DNA from: JAVVHH01 sp050954595
Lineage (GTDB): Bacteria; Pseudomonadota; Alphaproteobacteria; Acetobacterales; Acetobacteraceae
DNA: 64,000 nt
Direction: 5' to 3'
Assembly: GCA_050954595.1 (NCBI GenBank)
Contig: JBPBQE010000214.1
Span: 3,735 to 67,734, forward strand
Shown: one piece after another, positions 31,097 through 41,198 of the stretch
Numbering within the stretch: position 1 is the stretch's first letter
Layout: each line of letters starts with the position of its first letter
Made by a program: the position numbers and the translations under genes
The notes under the pieces: generated by a model
Told to the model about the DNA's origin: nothing
The model's input: the letters and a program-made list of their open reading frames with translations, nothing else
Databases searched by the model: none

Positions 31097-33087
31097 GCGA
31101 TCTTCGCGCCCTTGCCGAAGCCGTCGGCATCGCGCCGCGCTGGCAGAACTACCGCTACGAGTGGATGGACGTCAGCGACGACTCGTTGCGCACGATCCTG
31201 AAGGCGCTCGGCTTCCCGGCCGGGTCCGACACCGAGATCGCCGAAAGCCGCGCCAGCCTAGCAGCAGAACGCGGCGACCTGGCGCCCATGATCACCACCA
31301 CGGTCGACACGCCGACACCGCTGCCGATCGAGCCCGGTCCCTACGAGCTGACCCTCGAGGACGGCACTCGCCGCAGCGGCACGTTGGACGCGGCCGAGGG
31401 CGGCGCCACGCTGCCGGGGGTCGCAGAGATCGGCTATCACACCCTGAAAGCCGGCCGTAGCCAGGCGATCCTCGCCGTGGCACCGCAGCAGGGTCGCACC
31501 GTGGCCGACATGGGGCGTCCGTGGGCGCTCGCCGTTCAACTCTATGCCTTGCGGCGCAAGGGCGATGGCGGGCTCGGCGATTTCGAGGGGCTGCGGCAGC
31601 TCATGGCGCCGGCCAAGCGGCACGGTGCCGACGGCATCGCCATCAGTCCGGTCCATGCGCAGTTCTCCGCCGACCCCGACCGCTTCAGTCCTTACTCGCC
31701 GTCGAGCCGCATCAATCTCAACGTATTGCACGCGGCGATCGACCTGCCGTCGAGCCCGGAGAACGATGCGCTGGAACAGGCCGAACTGGTGGATTGGGGC
31801 ACCGTCTCCCGCCGGCGCCTGGCCGCGCTGCGTGCCGAGTTCGACGCGCTGTCGCCGGAAAAGCGCGCCGCCCTGGCCGCCTTCCGCGCCGAAAGCGGCG
31901 ATGCTTTGGAGACCCACGCCCGTTTCGAGGCACTGCACGCGGTTCAATTCGGTCAGCACGGTCGTTGGCACTGGCGCACCTGGCCGGCAGAACTACGCCA
32001 CCCCGCCAGCCCTGACGTTGCCGCCTTCGCCCGCGACAACGCCATCGAGGTTGCCTACCACGCCTTTCTACAGTGGCGTGCCGACCAGGGCCTCGCCGCG
32101 GCACAGAAGGCGGCGCGCGACGAAGGCATGAAGATCGGCCTGATCGCCGACTTGGCCGTCGGTGCCGATTCCGGTGGCAGCCATTGCTGGGCGCGGCAGG
32201 ACCAGATCCTGGGCTCGCTCAACATCGGTGCCCCGCCCGACCTGCTGAACGGCCGCGGCCAGAATTGGGGCCTTGCCGCCTTTTCGCCGACCGGGCTGCG
32301 CCAACACGGCTTCGGCGCGTTCCTTGAGATGCTCCGCGCGGCGATGAAGCATTCCGGCGGCGTCCGCATCGACCACGCCCTCGGCTTGCGCCGCCTCTGG
32401 GTCATCCCGGACGGCCACGACTCCAAGGACGGCGCCTATCTCGCTTTCCCGCAGGAGGACCTGCTCCGTCTTATCGCCCTCGAGTCGCATCGCAACCGTG
32501 CGATCGTCGTCGGCGAAGACCTAGGCACCATCCCGGCCGGCTTCCAGGACGAGATGGCGCAATCCGGCGTGCTCGGCATGCGGGTGCTGTGGTTCGAGCG
32601 GAACCTGCAGAGCTTCTGGCAACCCCGCGGCTGGAGCAACGCCGCCGCCGCCATGACCAGCACCCATGATCTGCCGACGCTGGCGGGCTGGTGGCTCGGC
32701 CGCGACCTTGAATGGCGCGCCAAGCTCGACCTCGCCGGCGGTCCGGACAACGAGGCCCAGGACGGCCACGACCGCTTCCGCGACCGCTTCATGCTGTGGG
32801 AGGCCATGTCGGTCAGCGGCGCCGCCGAAGGTGAGCCCCCACCCAACGATCAGCCTGGCCCGTTTGTCGACGCCGCCACCCGCTACGTGGCAGCGGCAGC
32901 CTGCGATCTCGCGCTGCTACCGATCGAGGACGCGCTCGGGCTCGCCGAGCAACCCAACCTGCCCGGCACGATGTCCGAGCAGCACCCGAACTGGCAGCGC
33001 CGCCTCCCCGGCTCGGCCGACAAACTATTTGATGCCCCCGAGGTCGTCGCGCGACTTGCCGGTGTGGGCGAGGCCCGCCACACATGA
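31093..33087 (+). CDS. malQ: 4-alpha-glucanotransferase (amylomaltase)
   Basis: MalQ moves glucan segments between maltooligosaccharides (GH77). The 664-residue protein has an N-terminal extension of about 150 residues as in E. coli MalQ, and the barrel with Asp427 (VRIDHALGLRRLW), Glu475 (VVGEDLGTIP) and Asp526 (TSTHDLPTLAGWW). In this operon it probably recycles short chains left by TreY/TreZ so they can be reused. Four-base overlaps link it to treZ and treY. Confidence 0.95.
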   Translation: MSDLRALAEAVGIAPRWQNYRYEWMDVSDDSLRTILKALGFPAGSDTEIAESRASLAAERGDLAPMITTTVDTPTPLPIEPGPYELTLEDGTRRSGTLDAAEGGATLPGVAEIGYHTLKAGRSQAILAVAPQQGRTVADMGRPWALAVQLYALRRKGDGGLGDFEGLRQLMAPAKRHGADGIAISPVHAQFSADPDRFSPYSPSSRINLNVLHAAIDLPSSPENDALEQAELVDWGTVSRRRLAALRAEFDALSPEKRAALAAFRAESGDALETHARFEALHAVQFGQHGRWHWRTWPAELRHPASPDVAAFARDNAIEVAYHAFLQWRADQGLAAAQKAARDEGMKIGLIADLAVGADSGGSHCWARQDQILGSLNIGAPPDLLNGRGQNWGLAAFSPTGLRQHGFGAFLEMLRAAMKHSGGVRIDHALGLRRLWVIPDGHDSKDGAYLAFPQEDLLRLIALESHRNRAIVVGEDLGTIPAGFQDEMAQSGVLGMRVLWFERNLQSFWQPRGWSNAAAAMTSTHDLPTLAGWWLGRDLEWRAKLDLAGGPDNEAQDGHDRFRDRFMLWEAMSVSGAAEGEPPPNDQPGPFVDAATRYVAAAACDLALLPIEDALGLAEQPNLPGTMSEQHPNWQRRLPGSADKLFDAPEVVARLAGVGEARHT

Positions 33088-35852
33088 AGCCCATTTCCGC
33101 CACCGCCCGGCTGCAGTTCCACAAAGACTTCACCATGGATGACGCCACCCGCCTCATCCCGTATTTCGACAAGCTCGGCGTCAGCCATCTGTATGCGTCG
33201 CCGCTGCTCAAGGCGCGCGCCGGGTCGACCCACGGCTACGACATCGTCGACCATAATCAGATCAATCCCGAGCTGGGCGGCGAAGCCGCCTTGCAGCGCA
33301 TGGTCGGCACCCTGCGCCAGCATGGCATGGGCCTAATCCTGGACATCGTGCCGAACCACATGGGCGTCGGCGGCGACGACAATGCCTGGTGGCTCGACGT
33401 GCTGGAGTGGGGTCGTGCCAGCCCGTATGCCGAGTATTTCGATATCGACTGGGACCCGTCTGACCCGACTCTGCGCGGTCGCATGTTGGCTCCGTTCCTC
33501 GGCAGCCCGTATGGCGAGTGCCTCCAAAACGGCGACATCGTCCTAAAATTCGACGACACGAACGGGCGTATGTTCGTGTCGTACGGCGAACACCGCTTCC
33601 CAATCGCGCCGCGCGATTACGCATCAATCCTCCTCACCTCCGGCGGTGTGCTCGAGGCGCCGGCCCGTGCTTTCGCCGACCTCGGTCCCGGCGGTCGTGC
33701 CGACGTGCGTCTAGCCGCCCGTGAAGCCCGCGAGGAGTTGCTGCAGCCGTCTTATGCCCGTGCCATCGGCGAGGCGCTGCAGGAATATTCAGCCAAGACC
33801 CCGGCCGGCCAGGACCGGTTGCACCGTCTGCTCGAGCGCCAGGCCTATCGCCTGTCGTGGTGGCGGGCGGCGACCGATGAGATCAACTGGCGCCGCTTCT
33901 TCGACGTCAACGGCCTCGCCGGCGTTCGGCAGGAAGTGCCGGAGGTATTCGAGGCCACCCACAACACCGTGCTGCGCCTTTACCGGGAAGGTTGGATCGA
34001 CGGCGTCCGCATCGACCATGTCGACGGCCTCGCATATCCCCGCGAATACTGTCGCAAGCTGCGCCGTCGTCTCGACACGCTGCAATCCGAGCGGCCTGAG
34101 GCGTTGCGCGCCGACAAGGCGATCATCTGGATCGAAAAGATCCTCGCCCCGAACGAGCGCGTGCCCGCCGACTGGCTGACCGACGGCACCACCGGCTACG
34201 ACTTCATGAACGACGTCGCCGCCGTGCTGCATGACGGCCAGGGCGAAGCCGCACTGACTGCGCTCTGGACCGCGATGACCGGGCGCACCGGCGAGTTCCA
34301 GGTGGAAGCCGAAGCAGCCCGGCGCCAGATCGTCCGCGAAAGCCTCAGCAGCGAGTTGTTCAATACCGCAACCGCGCTCCATCGCGTCGCGCGGCGCAAC
34401 CTGACCACGCGCGACTACACGCTCACCGCGATCCGCACCGTGCTGATCGAGTTGCTGACCCACTTCCACACCTATCGCATCTACGCCGGGGCCGGTGGCC
34501 TGTCGGACGCCGACCAGCAACAACTGGCCCGCGCCATGTCCGCCACGCGCCGCACGGTGCGGACGGCCGACCTACCCTTGCTCGAGCTGATCGGGGATTG
34601 GATCTCTGGCAAGAATCTGCGCCACACACCGGCCGGCACCGCCCGGGCCGAGCATCAGCGTGCCATGGTAAAGTTTCAGCAGCTGAGCGCGCCGACCGCG
34701 GCCAAATCGGTCGAGGATACCGCCTTCTACCGCTACGGCCGCTTGCTCTCGCGCAACGAGGTCGGCAGCGAGCCTAGCCAGTTCGCCATGTCCCCACAGC
34801 AGTTTCATGTGGCGAACCAGCTGCGCCAGAAGCGTGTGCCGCTGGCGTTGCTGGCCACTGCGACGCACGATCACAAGCGGGGCGAGGACACCCGCGTTCG
34901 CCTGGCCGTGCTGAGCGAGATTCCTGGCGAATGGCAAGGGATGCTGCAACGCTGGATCCGGCTCAACGCATCCCTCAAGCGCGACATTGACGGCCCCGCC
35001 CCGGACGCCGCCGACGAGATCATGCTGTATCAAACCCTCGTCGCGGCCTGGCCCCTGAGCCTGACCGCCGATGATGGCGAAAGTCTTGCCGCCTTCGGCA
35101 AGCGCGTGTTCGGCTGGTTCGAGAAGGCATTGCGCGAGGGCAAGCGCCGGTCCGGCTGGGCGGTGCCCAACGTTGAATACGAGGCCGCCTGCCGCGCCTT
35201 TCTCGATGCTTGCCTCGACCCCGGTCGTCCCTTGGCCGGGGAGCTCGCCAGCTTCGCCGGCCGGTTGGCGCTTCCCGGAACCGTCAACGGCCTGTCGCAA
35301 ACCATGCTGCGGCTGACCAGCCCCGGTGTCTGCGACCTGTATCAGGGCACCGAGTTCTGGGACTTTTCCCTCGTTGACCCCGACAACCGCCGCCCGGTCG
35401 ATTTCCCCGCCCGCGAACGGGCGCTCGCCGCCCTGGGTGACCCGGCTGATCTCATGCCGGACTGGCGCGACGGCCGGATCAAGCAAGGGATCATCGCCCG
35501 CGCCCTGGCCTTGCGCGCACGCGACCCGCGCCTGTTCACCACCGGCAGCTACACGCCGCTCCAGGCCGAAGGCCCCGCCGCGCACCATATTCTAGCCTTC
35601 CTCCGCAGCTACGAAGACACCACGGCACTGGTGGTGGTGACGCGCTTGCCCGTCAGCGTGGGGTTGGCGAACGATCTACCTCTGGCGTCGCCCTCGCATT
35701 GGCACGAAACGAGACTCAACTTGCCGAAGAACCTGACCGGTCGTTCTCTCGTTGATAGCCTAGGAAGCATGCGGGAGGCGGAGATCATGTCCATAACGGA
35801 GGTCGGCCCCCTTCTGTCACGGCTACCGGTGGCGTTGCTGGAGATCCGATGA
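33084..35852 (+). CDS. treY: Malto-oligosyltrehalose synthase
   Basis: TreY rearranges the reducing end of a maltooligosaccharide to a trehalose unit. The 922-residue GH13_26 protein starts ISATARLQFHKDFTMDDA, typical of the family. It has catalytic Asp311 (VRIDHVDGLAYPREY), Glu351 (IWIEKILAPNE) and the conserved THDHKRGED motif with Asp596. A large helical insertion and the late VCDLYQGTEFWDFSLVDPDNR block are also family features. The length is slightly above the usual 700-850, as in many proteobacteria. It overlaps malQ and otsA by four bases each. Confidence 0.96.
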   Translation: MKPISATARLQFHKDFTMDDATRLIPYFDKLGVSHLYASPLLKARAGSTHGYDIVDHNQINPELGGEAALQRMVGTLRQHGMGLILDIVPNHMGVGGDDNAWWLDVLEWGRASPYAEYFDIDWDPSDPTLRGRMLAPFLGSPYGECLQNGDIVLKFDDTNGRMFVSYGEHRFPIAPRDYASILLTSGGVLEAPARAFADLGPGGRADVRLAAREAREELLQPSYARAIGEALQEYSAKTPAGQDRLHRLLERQAYRLSWWRAATDEINWRRFFDVNGLAGVRQEVPEVFEATHNTVLRLYREGWIDGVRIDHVDGLAYPREYCRKLRRRLDTLQSERPEALRADKAIIWIEKILAPNERVPADWLTDGTTGYDFMNDVAAVLHDGQGEAALTALWTAMTGRTGEFQVEAEAARRQIVRESLSSELFNTATALHRVARRNLTTRDYTLTAIRTVLIELLTHFHTYRIYAGAGGLSDADQQQLARAMSATRRTVRTADLPLLELIGDWISGKNLRHTPAGTARAEHQRAMVKFQQLSAPTAAKSVEDTAFYRYGRLLSRNEVGSEPSQFAMSPQQFHVANQLRQKRVPLALLATATHDHKRGEDTRVRLAVLSEIPGEWQGMLQRWIRLNASLKRDIDGPAPDAADEIMLYQTLVAAWPLSLTADDGESLAAFGKRVFGWFEKALREGKRRSGWAVPNVEYEAACRAFLDACLDPGRPLAGELASFAGRLALPGTVNGLSQTMLRLTSPGVCDLYQGTEFWDFSLVDPDNRRPVDFPARERALAALGDPADLMPDWRDGRIKQGIIARALALRARDPRLFTTGSYTPLQAEGPAAHHILAFLRSYEDTTALVVVTRLPVSVGLANDLPLASPSHWHETRLNLPKNLTGRSLVDSLGSMREAEIMSITEVGPLLSRLPVALLEIR

Positions 35853-37309
35853 GCCCTGCACCCAATCGACTGGTCGTCGTCAGCAACCGGGTTCCCGTCC
35901 CGAGTGCGGCCGGCGCCCAGGCCGGCGGCCTCGCCGTAGCGCTGTACTCATTGATGCAACAGCGCGGTGGTCTCTGGTTCGGTTGGAGCGGAAAAGTCTC
36001 CACCTCGACCGAGATACGCAAGGTCGATGACGACGCCGTGCAATACGCGACCGTCGATCTGACGGCGGAAGAACATGACCGCTTCTACAGCGAGTTCTCC
36101 AACGGCACGCTCTGGCCGTTGCTGCATTCGATGCCCGAGTTGATGACGTACGATCGGCGCAACGCGCAGGTCTATCGCGAGGTCAATGATCGCTTTGCCG
36201 CGACGGTGGCTCCGCTGCTGCGGCCCGGTGACATGATCTGGGTTCATGATTATCACCTGCTCGCCCTACCCTCGGCATTGCGCGCGCGCGGCGTCAGCGG
36301 CCCGATCGGCTTCTTCCTGCACATCCCGTTTCCGGGCACCGACATGCTGTCAAAGGTACCGGAAGCAGCCGCCCTCGTCCGTGACCTGCTTTCCGCCGAT
36401 CTAATCGGCTTCCAGACCGAGAACGACACCCGCAATTTCGCCGAAGCGGCCATCCGGCTGGCCGGTGCGGAACGGAGCGGTGCCAACTTCCTCCTCATCG
36501 GCGGTCGCCGGGTCCGTATCGGCGCCTTTCCGGTCGGTATTGGGCCCCAGGAGTTTGCCGACACCGCGCAGGATGCCTGGTTCGGCGCCTCCGTCGAGCG
36601 CTTGCGCCGCAGCCTGTCGCAGCAATCGCTCGTGCTCGGCGTCGACCGGCTCGACCCGACCAAGGGGCTATTGCAGCGTCTTGCCGGCTTTCGACGTCTG
36701 CTGGAGCGCTCTCCGGCCTGGCATCGCCGCGTCACACTGCTCCAGATCGCGGCGGAGTCCCGCACCGATGTCGCCGCGTATCGCGATCTACGCCAGTCGA
36801 TGGAAGGTGACGCCGGCAATATCAACAGCGCGTTTGCCGAGCCGGACTGGACGCCACTGCGGCTCATTGCGCGTGCCGTACCGCGCGACACGATCGCCGG
36901 CTACATGCGCGAGGCCCGCGTCGGCCTAGTGACTCCCTTGCGTGACGGCATGAATCTCGTCGCCAAGGAGTTCATCGCCGCACAGGACCCGCAGGATCCG
37001 GGTGTCTTGATCCTGTCTCGCTTCGCTGGCGCCGCCGAGCAGTTGACCTCCTCGATCCTGGTCAATCCCTACGATGCCGACGAAATGGCCGACGCGCTCG
37101 ACCAAGCGCTGTCCATGAGCCTCGCAGAGCGCCAGACCCGCTGGCAGCATGGCTGGGACGCCATCAAGGACAGTTCCGCCATCGGCTGGGGCCGCACCTT
37201 CGTCGCCGGGTTGCTACGCACCACAGCGCCGAAGCTGCGCCACGTCTTTGCCGAACCGGCCCCGCAACTGCCGGGTCGCCCCGACAGCGGCGAGATCGCC
37301 CGGCTGTAA
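35849..37309 (+). CDS. otsA: Trehalose-6-phosphate synthase (GT20)
   Basis: OtsA joins UDP-glucose (or a similar donor) to glucose-6-phosphate. The 486-residue protein keeps the expected binding residues: SNRVPVPS with GG in AQAGGLAVAL, GLWFGWSGK, the WVHDYHLLALP segment, GVDRLDPTKGL and the PLRDGMNLVAKEF donor loop. It is the last gene of the operon and ends two bases before the convergent alcohol dehydrogenase. No otsB phosphatase is fused to it or encoded in the window, which is unusual for a trehalose route. A different acceptor, as in glucosylglycerol-phosphate synthases, cannot be excluded. Confidence 0.9.
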   Translation: MSPAPNRLVVVSNRVPVPSAAGAQAGGLAVALYSLMQQRGGLWFGWSGKVSTSTEIRKVDDDAVQYATVDLTAEEHDRFYSEFSNGTLWPLLHSMPELMTYDRRNAQVYREVNDRFAATVAPLLRPGDMIWVHDYHLLALPSALRARGVSGPIGFFLHIPFPGTDMLSKVPEAAALVRDLLSADLIGFQTENDTRNFAEAAIRLAGAERSGANFLLIGGRRVRIGAFPVGIGPQEFADTAQDAWFGASVERLRRSLSQQSLVLGVDRLDPTKGLLQRLAGFRRLLERSPAWHRRVTLLQIAAESRTDVAAYRDLRQSMEGDAGNINSAFAEPDWTPLRLIARAVPRDTIAGYMREARVGLVTPLRDGMNLVAKEFIAAQDPQDPGVLILSRFAGAAEQLTSSILVNPYDADEMADALDQALSMSLAERQTRWQHGWDAIKDSSAIGWGRTFVAGLLRTTAPKLRHVFAEPAPQLPGRPDSGEIARL

Positions 37310-37311
37310 CC

Positions 37312-38367
37312 TCAGGCCGCGGTCAGCACGACCCGGCCGGTCACCTTCCCATCCCGCAACCGCATCAGCGCCTCATTGGCGCTGGCCTGCGGCACTTGGG
37401 TGATCGGTGTGGGTTGCAGCTTACCGTCCTGCGCCAGGGCCACCAGCGCCCGCAACTCCTTCGGGTTGCCGACGTAGCTGCCTTGAACGGTCAGCCCACG
37501 CATCGCCATCATCGGCAATGGCAGCGTCAACTCGCCGCCGAACAGCCCGACCTGGATCAGCTTGCCGCCCTTGCGCAGCGCCGCGAACCCGAACGCCGCC
37601 GTGCTGGTGCCATTGACGAGGTCGATGACGGCCTCCGCCGGCCCGCCACAGGCCGCTATGATCTTTTCTGCAACCCCGTCGCCGCTGCCATCGACCACGG
37701 CCGTGGCACCCGCCTTCAACGCGTCCTGCCGCTTGGCCTCGCTGATATCGACCGAGACGATCGCCTGGTGTCCCAGCGCCTTTAGCACCGCGATCGCCGC
37801 CAGCCCGAGCCCGCCAGCACCGACCACGACGATCGGCTTATCGGGCGCCATCGGCATCACCTTGTTGATGGCGGAATAGACCGTGATGCCCGAGCAGGCA
37901 TAGGTCGCCGCCAGTGCTGGATCGAGCGTTCCGGGATCGACCAGATGCCGGGACGCCGGCGCCAGCACATGGGTCGCATAGCCGCCGTTCTGGAACACGC
38001 CCAACGCCCGCGAGACCAGGCACATGTTGTCCTCTTCCGCCAGGCAGCGGTCGCAGGTGCCGCAGCCCAGCCACGGATAGACGATCCGGATATCCCCGAC
38101 CGCCACGCCCGAGGCATCCGGCCCGAGCTTGACCACCCGGCCGACGATCTCGTGCCCCATCGCCAGCGGCAACACCACGCCACGATCCTTGAGCGACATC
38201 TTCTTGCCGCCGCCGAGATCATAATAACCGTCCCAGATGTGCAGGTCGGAGTGGCAGACCCCGCAATGCGTGACCTCGAGCAGGATTTCGGTGCCTTTCG
38301 GCTCCGGTGTCTGCATCTCCATTTCCTGGAGATCCCTGCCATTCTCGACCACGGCCCAAGCGCGCAT
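37312..38367 (-). CDS. Zinc-dependent alcohol dehydrogenase
   Basis: A 351-residue medium-chain dehydrogenase. Catalytic zinc ligands are in HCGVCHSDLH and MGHEIVG, and the structural zinc site is CGTCDRCLAEEDNMC. The nucleotide fold has VVVGAGGLGLAAIAVL followed by an acidic VSVDIS, which favours NAD over NADP. A strong AAGGAGG lies 5-6 bases before the ATG. It is 67 bases downstream of the hydroxyacid dehydrogenase gene on the same strand, so cotranscription is possible. The substrate is unknown. Confidence 0.9.
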   Translation of the reverse strand: MRAWAVVENGRDLQEMEMQTPEPKGTEILLEVTHCGVCHSDLHIWDGYYDLGGGKKMSLKDRGVVLPLAMGHEIVGRVVKLGPDASGVAVGDIRIVYPWLGCGTCDRCLAEEDNMCLVSRALGVFQNGGYATHVLAPASRHLVDPGTLDPALAATYACSGITVYSAINKVMPMAPDKPIVVVGAGGLGLAAIAVLKALGHQAIVSVDISEAKRQDALKAGATAVVDGSGDGVAEKIIAACGGPAEAVIDLVNGTSTAAFGFAALRKGGKLIQVGLFGGELTLPLPMMAMRGLTVQGSYVGNPKELRALVALAQDGKLQPTPITQVPQASANEALMRLRDGKVTGRVVLTAA

Positions 38368-38434
38368 CGCGTCCTCCTTTTATGTTTATGTTGCCGCCAT
38401 CATCACGCGTCTGCCGGGCTCTGCAAAGCCCTGT

Positions 38435-39397
38435 TCAGGCCGCCATCACTCGGATCGGCAAGCCCGCCAGAAAGGCGAGGATGTTCTCGATGCTCTCGCC
38501 GTAGAACTGCCGGAACGTATCGGTCGTGCCGTAGCCGAGATGCGGCGACAACACGGTGTTCGGCGCCGTCCGGATCGGATCGTCGGCCGGCAGCGGCTCC
38601 TGCTCGTAGACGTCTAGCGCCGCGCTAATCCGCCCGGCATGCAATGCTTCCAGCAACGCCGTCCCGTCGATCAGGCCAGCCCGCGACGTGTTGACCAGCA
38701 GCGCACCGGGCTTCATCTGCTCGATCTCCGCCGCTCCGATCAGCCCCCGCGACCCGGCCGATAATGGCACATGTAGCGTCACCACATCCGCCTCCGCCAG
38801 CAACGCCGCCTTGCTCGCCGCCAGCCGCGCTCCGCCCGCAGCCGCCGTCGCCTCGTCCAGGCTACGGCTCCAGGCAATCACCTTCATCTCCAGGGCCGCC
38901 GCATAGCGCGCCATCCGGCCGCCGATCTTGCCGAGCCCGATGATCCCCAGCGTCTTGCCAACCAAGACCGGCCCGACCTCGACACCATCCTGGAACCGCC
39001 CGGCCCGGATCGCCGCATCGCCCGTGACGATCCCTCGCGAGGCCGCAATCATCAGCCCGAGCGTCAACTCGGCCGTACCCACGCTCGATACCGTCCCGCC
39101 CGTGGTCGAGATCACGATGCCCGCTTTGGCACACGCAGCCGTGTCCAGCGACGGCGAGCGCGCGCCCGTCAGCGCGATCATCCGCAGCTTCGGCAGCCGC
39201 CCGATGAGGCTGGCGGGAAACGGCGTCCGCTCTCGCATCAACAACAGGATGTCGAAATCCGCCAATTGCCGCGCCGCATCGTCCTCGTCGGCGAATGCGC
39301 CGGGGAACACGACAATCTCGGCCTTTGCCTCCAGCCCGGACCAATCCGCGCTCGACCGCGCCACGCCTTGCCAATCGTCTAGAACGCCAACGCGCAT
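38435..39397 (-). CDS. D-2-hydroxyacid dehydrogenase family protein
   Basis: A 320-residue NAD-dependent oxidoreductase of the D-isomer 2-hydroxyacid family. The Rossmann motif is LGIIGLGKIGGRMARYA. The catalytic Arg is in LLVNTSRAGLID, the Glu in YEQEPL and the His in LSPHLGYGT. The substrate cannot be given; phosphoglycerate, glyoxylate/hydroxypyruvate or a sugar acid are all possible. Its ATG directly follows the stop of the ABC permease gene, so it is the last gene of the transporter operon and may act on what the importer brings in. Confidence 0.88.
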   Translation of the reverse strand: MRVGVLDDWQGVARSSADWSGLEAKAEIVVFPGAFADEDDAARQLADFDILLLMRERTPFPASLIGRLPKLRMIALTGARSPSLDTAACAKAGIVISTTGGTVSSVGTAELTLGLMIAASRGIVTGDAAIRAGRFQDGVEVGPVLVGKTLGIIGLGKIGGRMARYAAALEMKVIAWSRSLDEATAAAGGARLAASKAALLAEADVVTLHVPLSAGSRGLIGAAEIEQMKPGALLVNTSRAGLIDGTALLEALHAGRISAALDVYEQEPLPADDPIRTAPNTVLSPHLGYGTTDTFRQFYGESIENILAFLAGLPIRVMAA

Positions 39398-40252
39398 CTA
39401 ACGTCTCCGTGGGTCCAGCGCGTCGCGCAGCCCATCGCCAATCAGGTTGAAGGAAATCACGGCCAGGAAGATGGCCAGGCCCGGAAAGATCGCCAGCCAC
39501 GGCGCCTGCGTCAGGAAGCGCTGCGCCGAGTTGAGCATGCTGCCCCAGCTCGGGGCCGGCGGCTGCTGTCCGAGACCTAGGAACGACAGGCTGGCCTCCG
39601 CGATGATCGCCGCCGCAATCGCCAACGACGCCTGCACCAGCACGGGCGGCACGATGTTGGGCAATACATGTCGGAGTGCGACTCGCCAGGGCGGGTTGCC
39701 CAGGGCACGCGCGGCCTCGACATACTCGTTGGTGGCCGCGTCCATCGTCGCCCCGCGCGCCACCCGCACGAAGATTGGCGCCGCACTCACCCCGATGGCG
39801 ATCATCGCATTGCTGAGCGCCGGCCCTAGGAACGCCGCAAGCGCAATCGCCAGGATCAGGAACGGGCAGGACAGCATGGCATCCACCACCCGCCCGATTA
39901 CCGCATCCGTCACCCCGCCCACGAACCCGGCCAGCAACCCCAGCGGTACCCCGATGCCCGCCGCGATCAACACCGACACCACGCCCGCCAGCAAGGACGC
40001 CCGCGCGCCGAACAATACGCGCGCGAACACGTCCCGCCCGTTCTCGTCCGTGCCCATCCAGTGCGCCAGCGACGGCGCCTTGCGGATCAGCGTCCAGCTG
40101 GTCTTGTCCGGGTCGTATTGCGCGATCAGCGGCGCAAACACCGCCACCAACACGAACAAGATGATCACGATCAGCCCGGCCACCGCCGCCGGACGACCGC
40201 GAAACCGCTGCATCGCCAGACGCGCCGGGCTGCGCACCAGAACGCCGCTCAT
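39398..40252 (-). CDS. Peptide-type ABC transporter permease (DppC/OppC-like)
   Basis: A 284-residue membrane protein with about six helices and the binding-protein-dependent permease loop EAARALGNPPWRVALRHVLP. The N-terminus MSGVLVRSPARLAMQRFRGRPAA and the segment HWMGTDENGRDVFARVLFGAR are hallmarks of the DppC/OppC/GsiD group. The frame extends upstream into the partner gene, but the ATG at 40252 overlaps the partner stop by four bases and fits the family. Substrate unknown. Confidence 0.92.
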   Translation of the reverse strand: MSGVLVRSPARLAMQRFRGRPAAVAGLIVIILFVLVAVFAPLIAQYDPDKTSWTLIRKAPSLAHWMGTDENGRDVFARVLFGARASLLAGVVSVLIAAGIGVPLGLLAGFVGGVTDAVIGRVVDAMLSCPFLILAIALAAFLGPALSNAMIAIGVSAAPIFVRVARGATMDAATNEYVEAARALGNPPWRVALRHVLPNIVPPVLVQASLAIAAAIIAEASLSFLGLGQQPPAPSWGSMLNSAQRFLTQAPWLAIFPGLAIFLAVISFNLIGDGLRDALDPRRR

Positions 40253-41196
40253 GCCGTGCGCAGCCGCGGGTTGATCAGCACGTAGAGTACGTCCGCCAAC
40301 AGGTTCAGCAGGATGAACAGGCAAGATGTGACCAGCACGACGCCCTGCACCACTGGGTAATCGCGGTTGAACACCGCATCCACCACCAGCTTGCCGAAGC
40401 CCGGGATGCTGAACACCTGCTCGGTCAGCACCGCACCCGACATCAACGTCCCGAACTCGAGCGCCCCCAGCGTCACCACCGGCACCAGCGCGTTCCGGAA
40501 CGCGTGCTTCACCACGACAATGAACTCGCCCAGCCCCTTGGCCCGCGCCGTGCGCACGTAATCCTGGTCCAACACGGTCAGCATCGCACTGCGCGTATGC
40601 CGCATCAGCACCGCCGCGATCGCGTTGCCAAGCACAAAGGCCGGCATGATCGTGGTGGCCAGCGATTGCCGCCAATCCTCGGTCAGCGGCACGTAGCCCG
40701 ATGGCGGTAGCCAGCCGAGTTGCACCGAGACCAGGAGGATCAGCATGATCCCGAGCCAGAAATTCGGCGTGCTCAGCCCGGCCAGACCCACCAAGTTGAC
40801 CACGTAATCCCACACCGTATTGCGATACACCGCCGCCAACACCCCGGCCGGCACCCCGATGCACAACGCGATGACGAATGCCATCGAGGCGAGTTGTAGC
40901 GTGACGGGCAGCTTTTGCAGGATCAGCGACAACACGGGTTCGTTGATACGCCAGGAATGCCCGAGATCGCCGTGCAACACGCCACCGATCCAGTGGAAGT
41001 ATTGGATCGGCAACGGCCGGTCGAGCCACAGCTCGGCGCGGATTTGCGCCATGATGGCGGGGTCGCCGCGATACTCGCCCGCCAGCACCGCTGCCGGGTC
41101 GCCGGGCATGATCTGCTGCAATGAAAACACGAGGATGCTCACGAGCAGGATGGTCGGGACAACCTGCAACACCCGCGCCCCGAGATGGCTTCGCAT
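40249..41196 (-). CDS. Peptide-type ABC transporter permease (DppB/OppB-like)
   Basis: A 315-residue permease with the family start LQVVPTILLVSILVFSLQQIMPGDPA. The large N-terminal periplasmic loop has HWIGGVLHGDLGHSWR, and the EAA loop is RTARAKGLGEFIVVVKHAFRNALVPV. The ATG at 41196 lies two bases after the stop of the binding-protein gene; the open frame further upstream runs through that gene and is not used. It pairs with the next gene as the membrane channel. Confidence 0.92.
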   Translation of the reverse strand: MRSHLGARVLQVVPTILLVSILVFSLQQIMPGDPAAVLAGEYRGDPAIMAQIRAELWLDRPLPIQYFHWIGGVLHGDLGHSWRINEPVLSLILQKLPVTLQLASMAFVIALCIGVPAGVLAAVYRNTVWDYVVNLVGLAGLSTPNFWLGIMLILLVSVQLGWLPPSGYVPLTEDWRQSLATTIMPAFVLGNAIAAVLMRHTRSAMLTVLDQDYVRTARAKGLGEFIVVVKHAFRNALVPVVTLGALEFGTLMSGAVLTEQVFSIPGFGKLVVDAVFNRDYPVVQGVVLVTSCLFILLNLLADVLYVLINPRLRTA

Positions 41197-41198
41197 CG

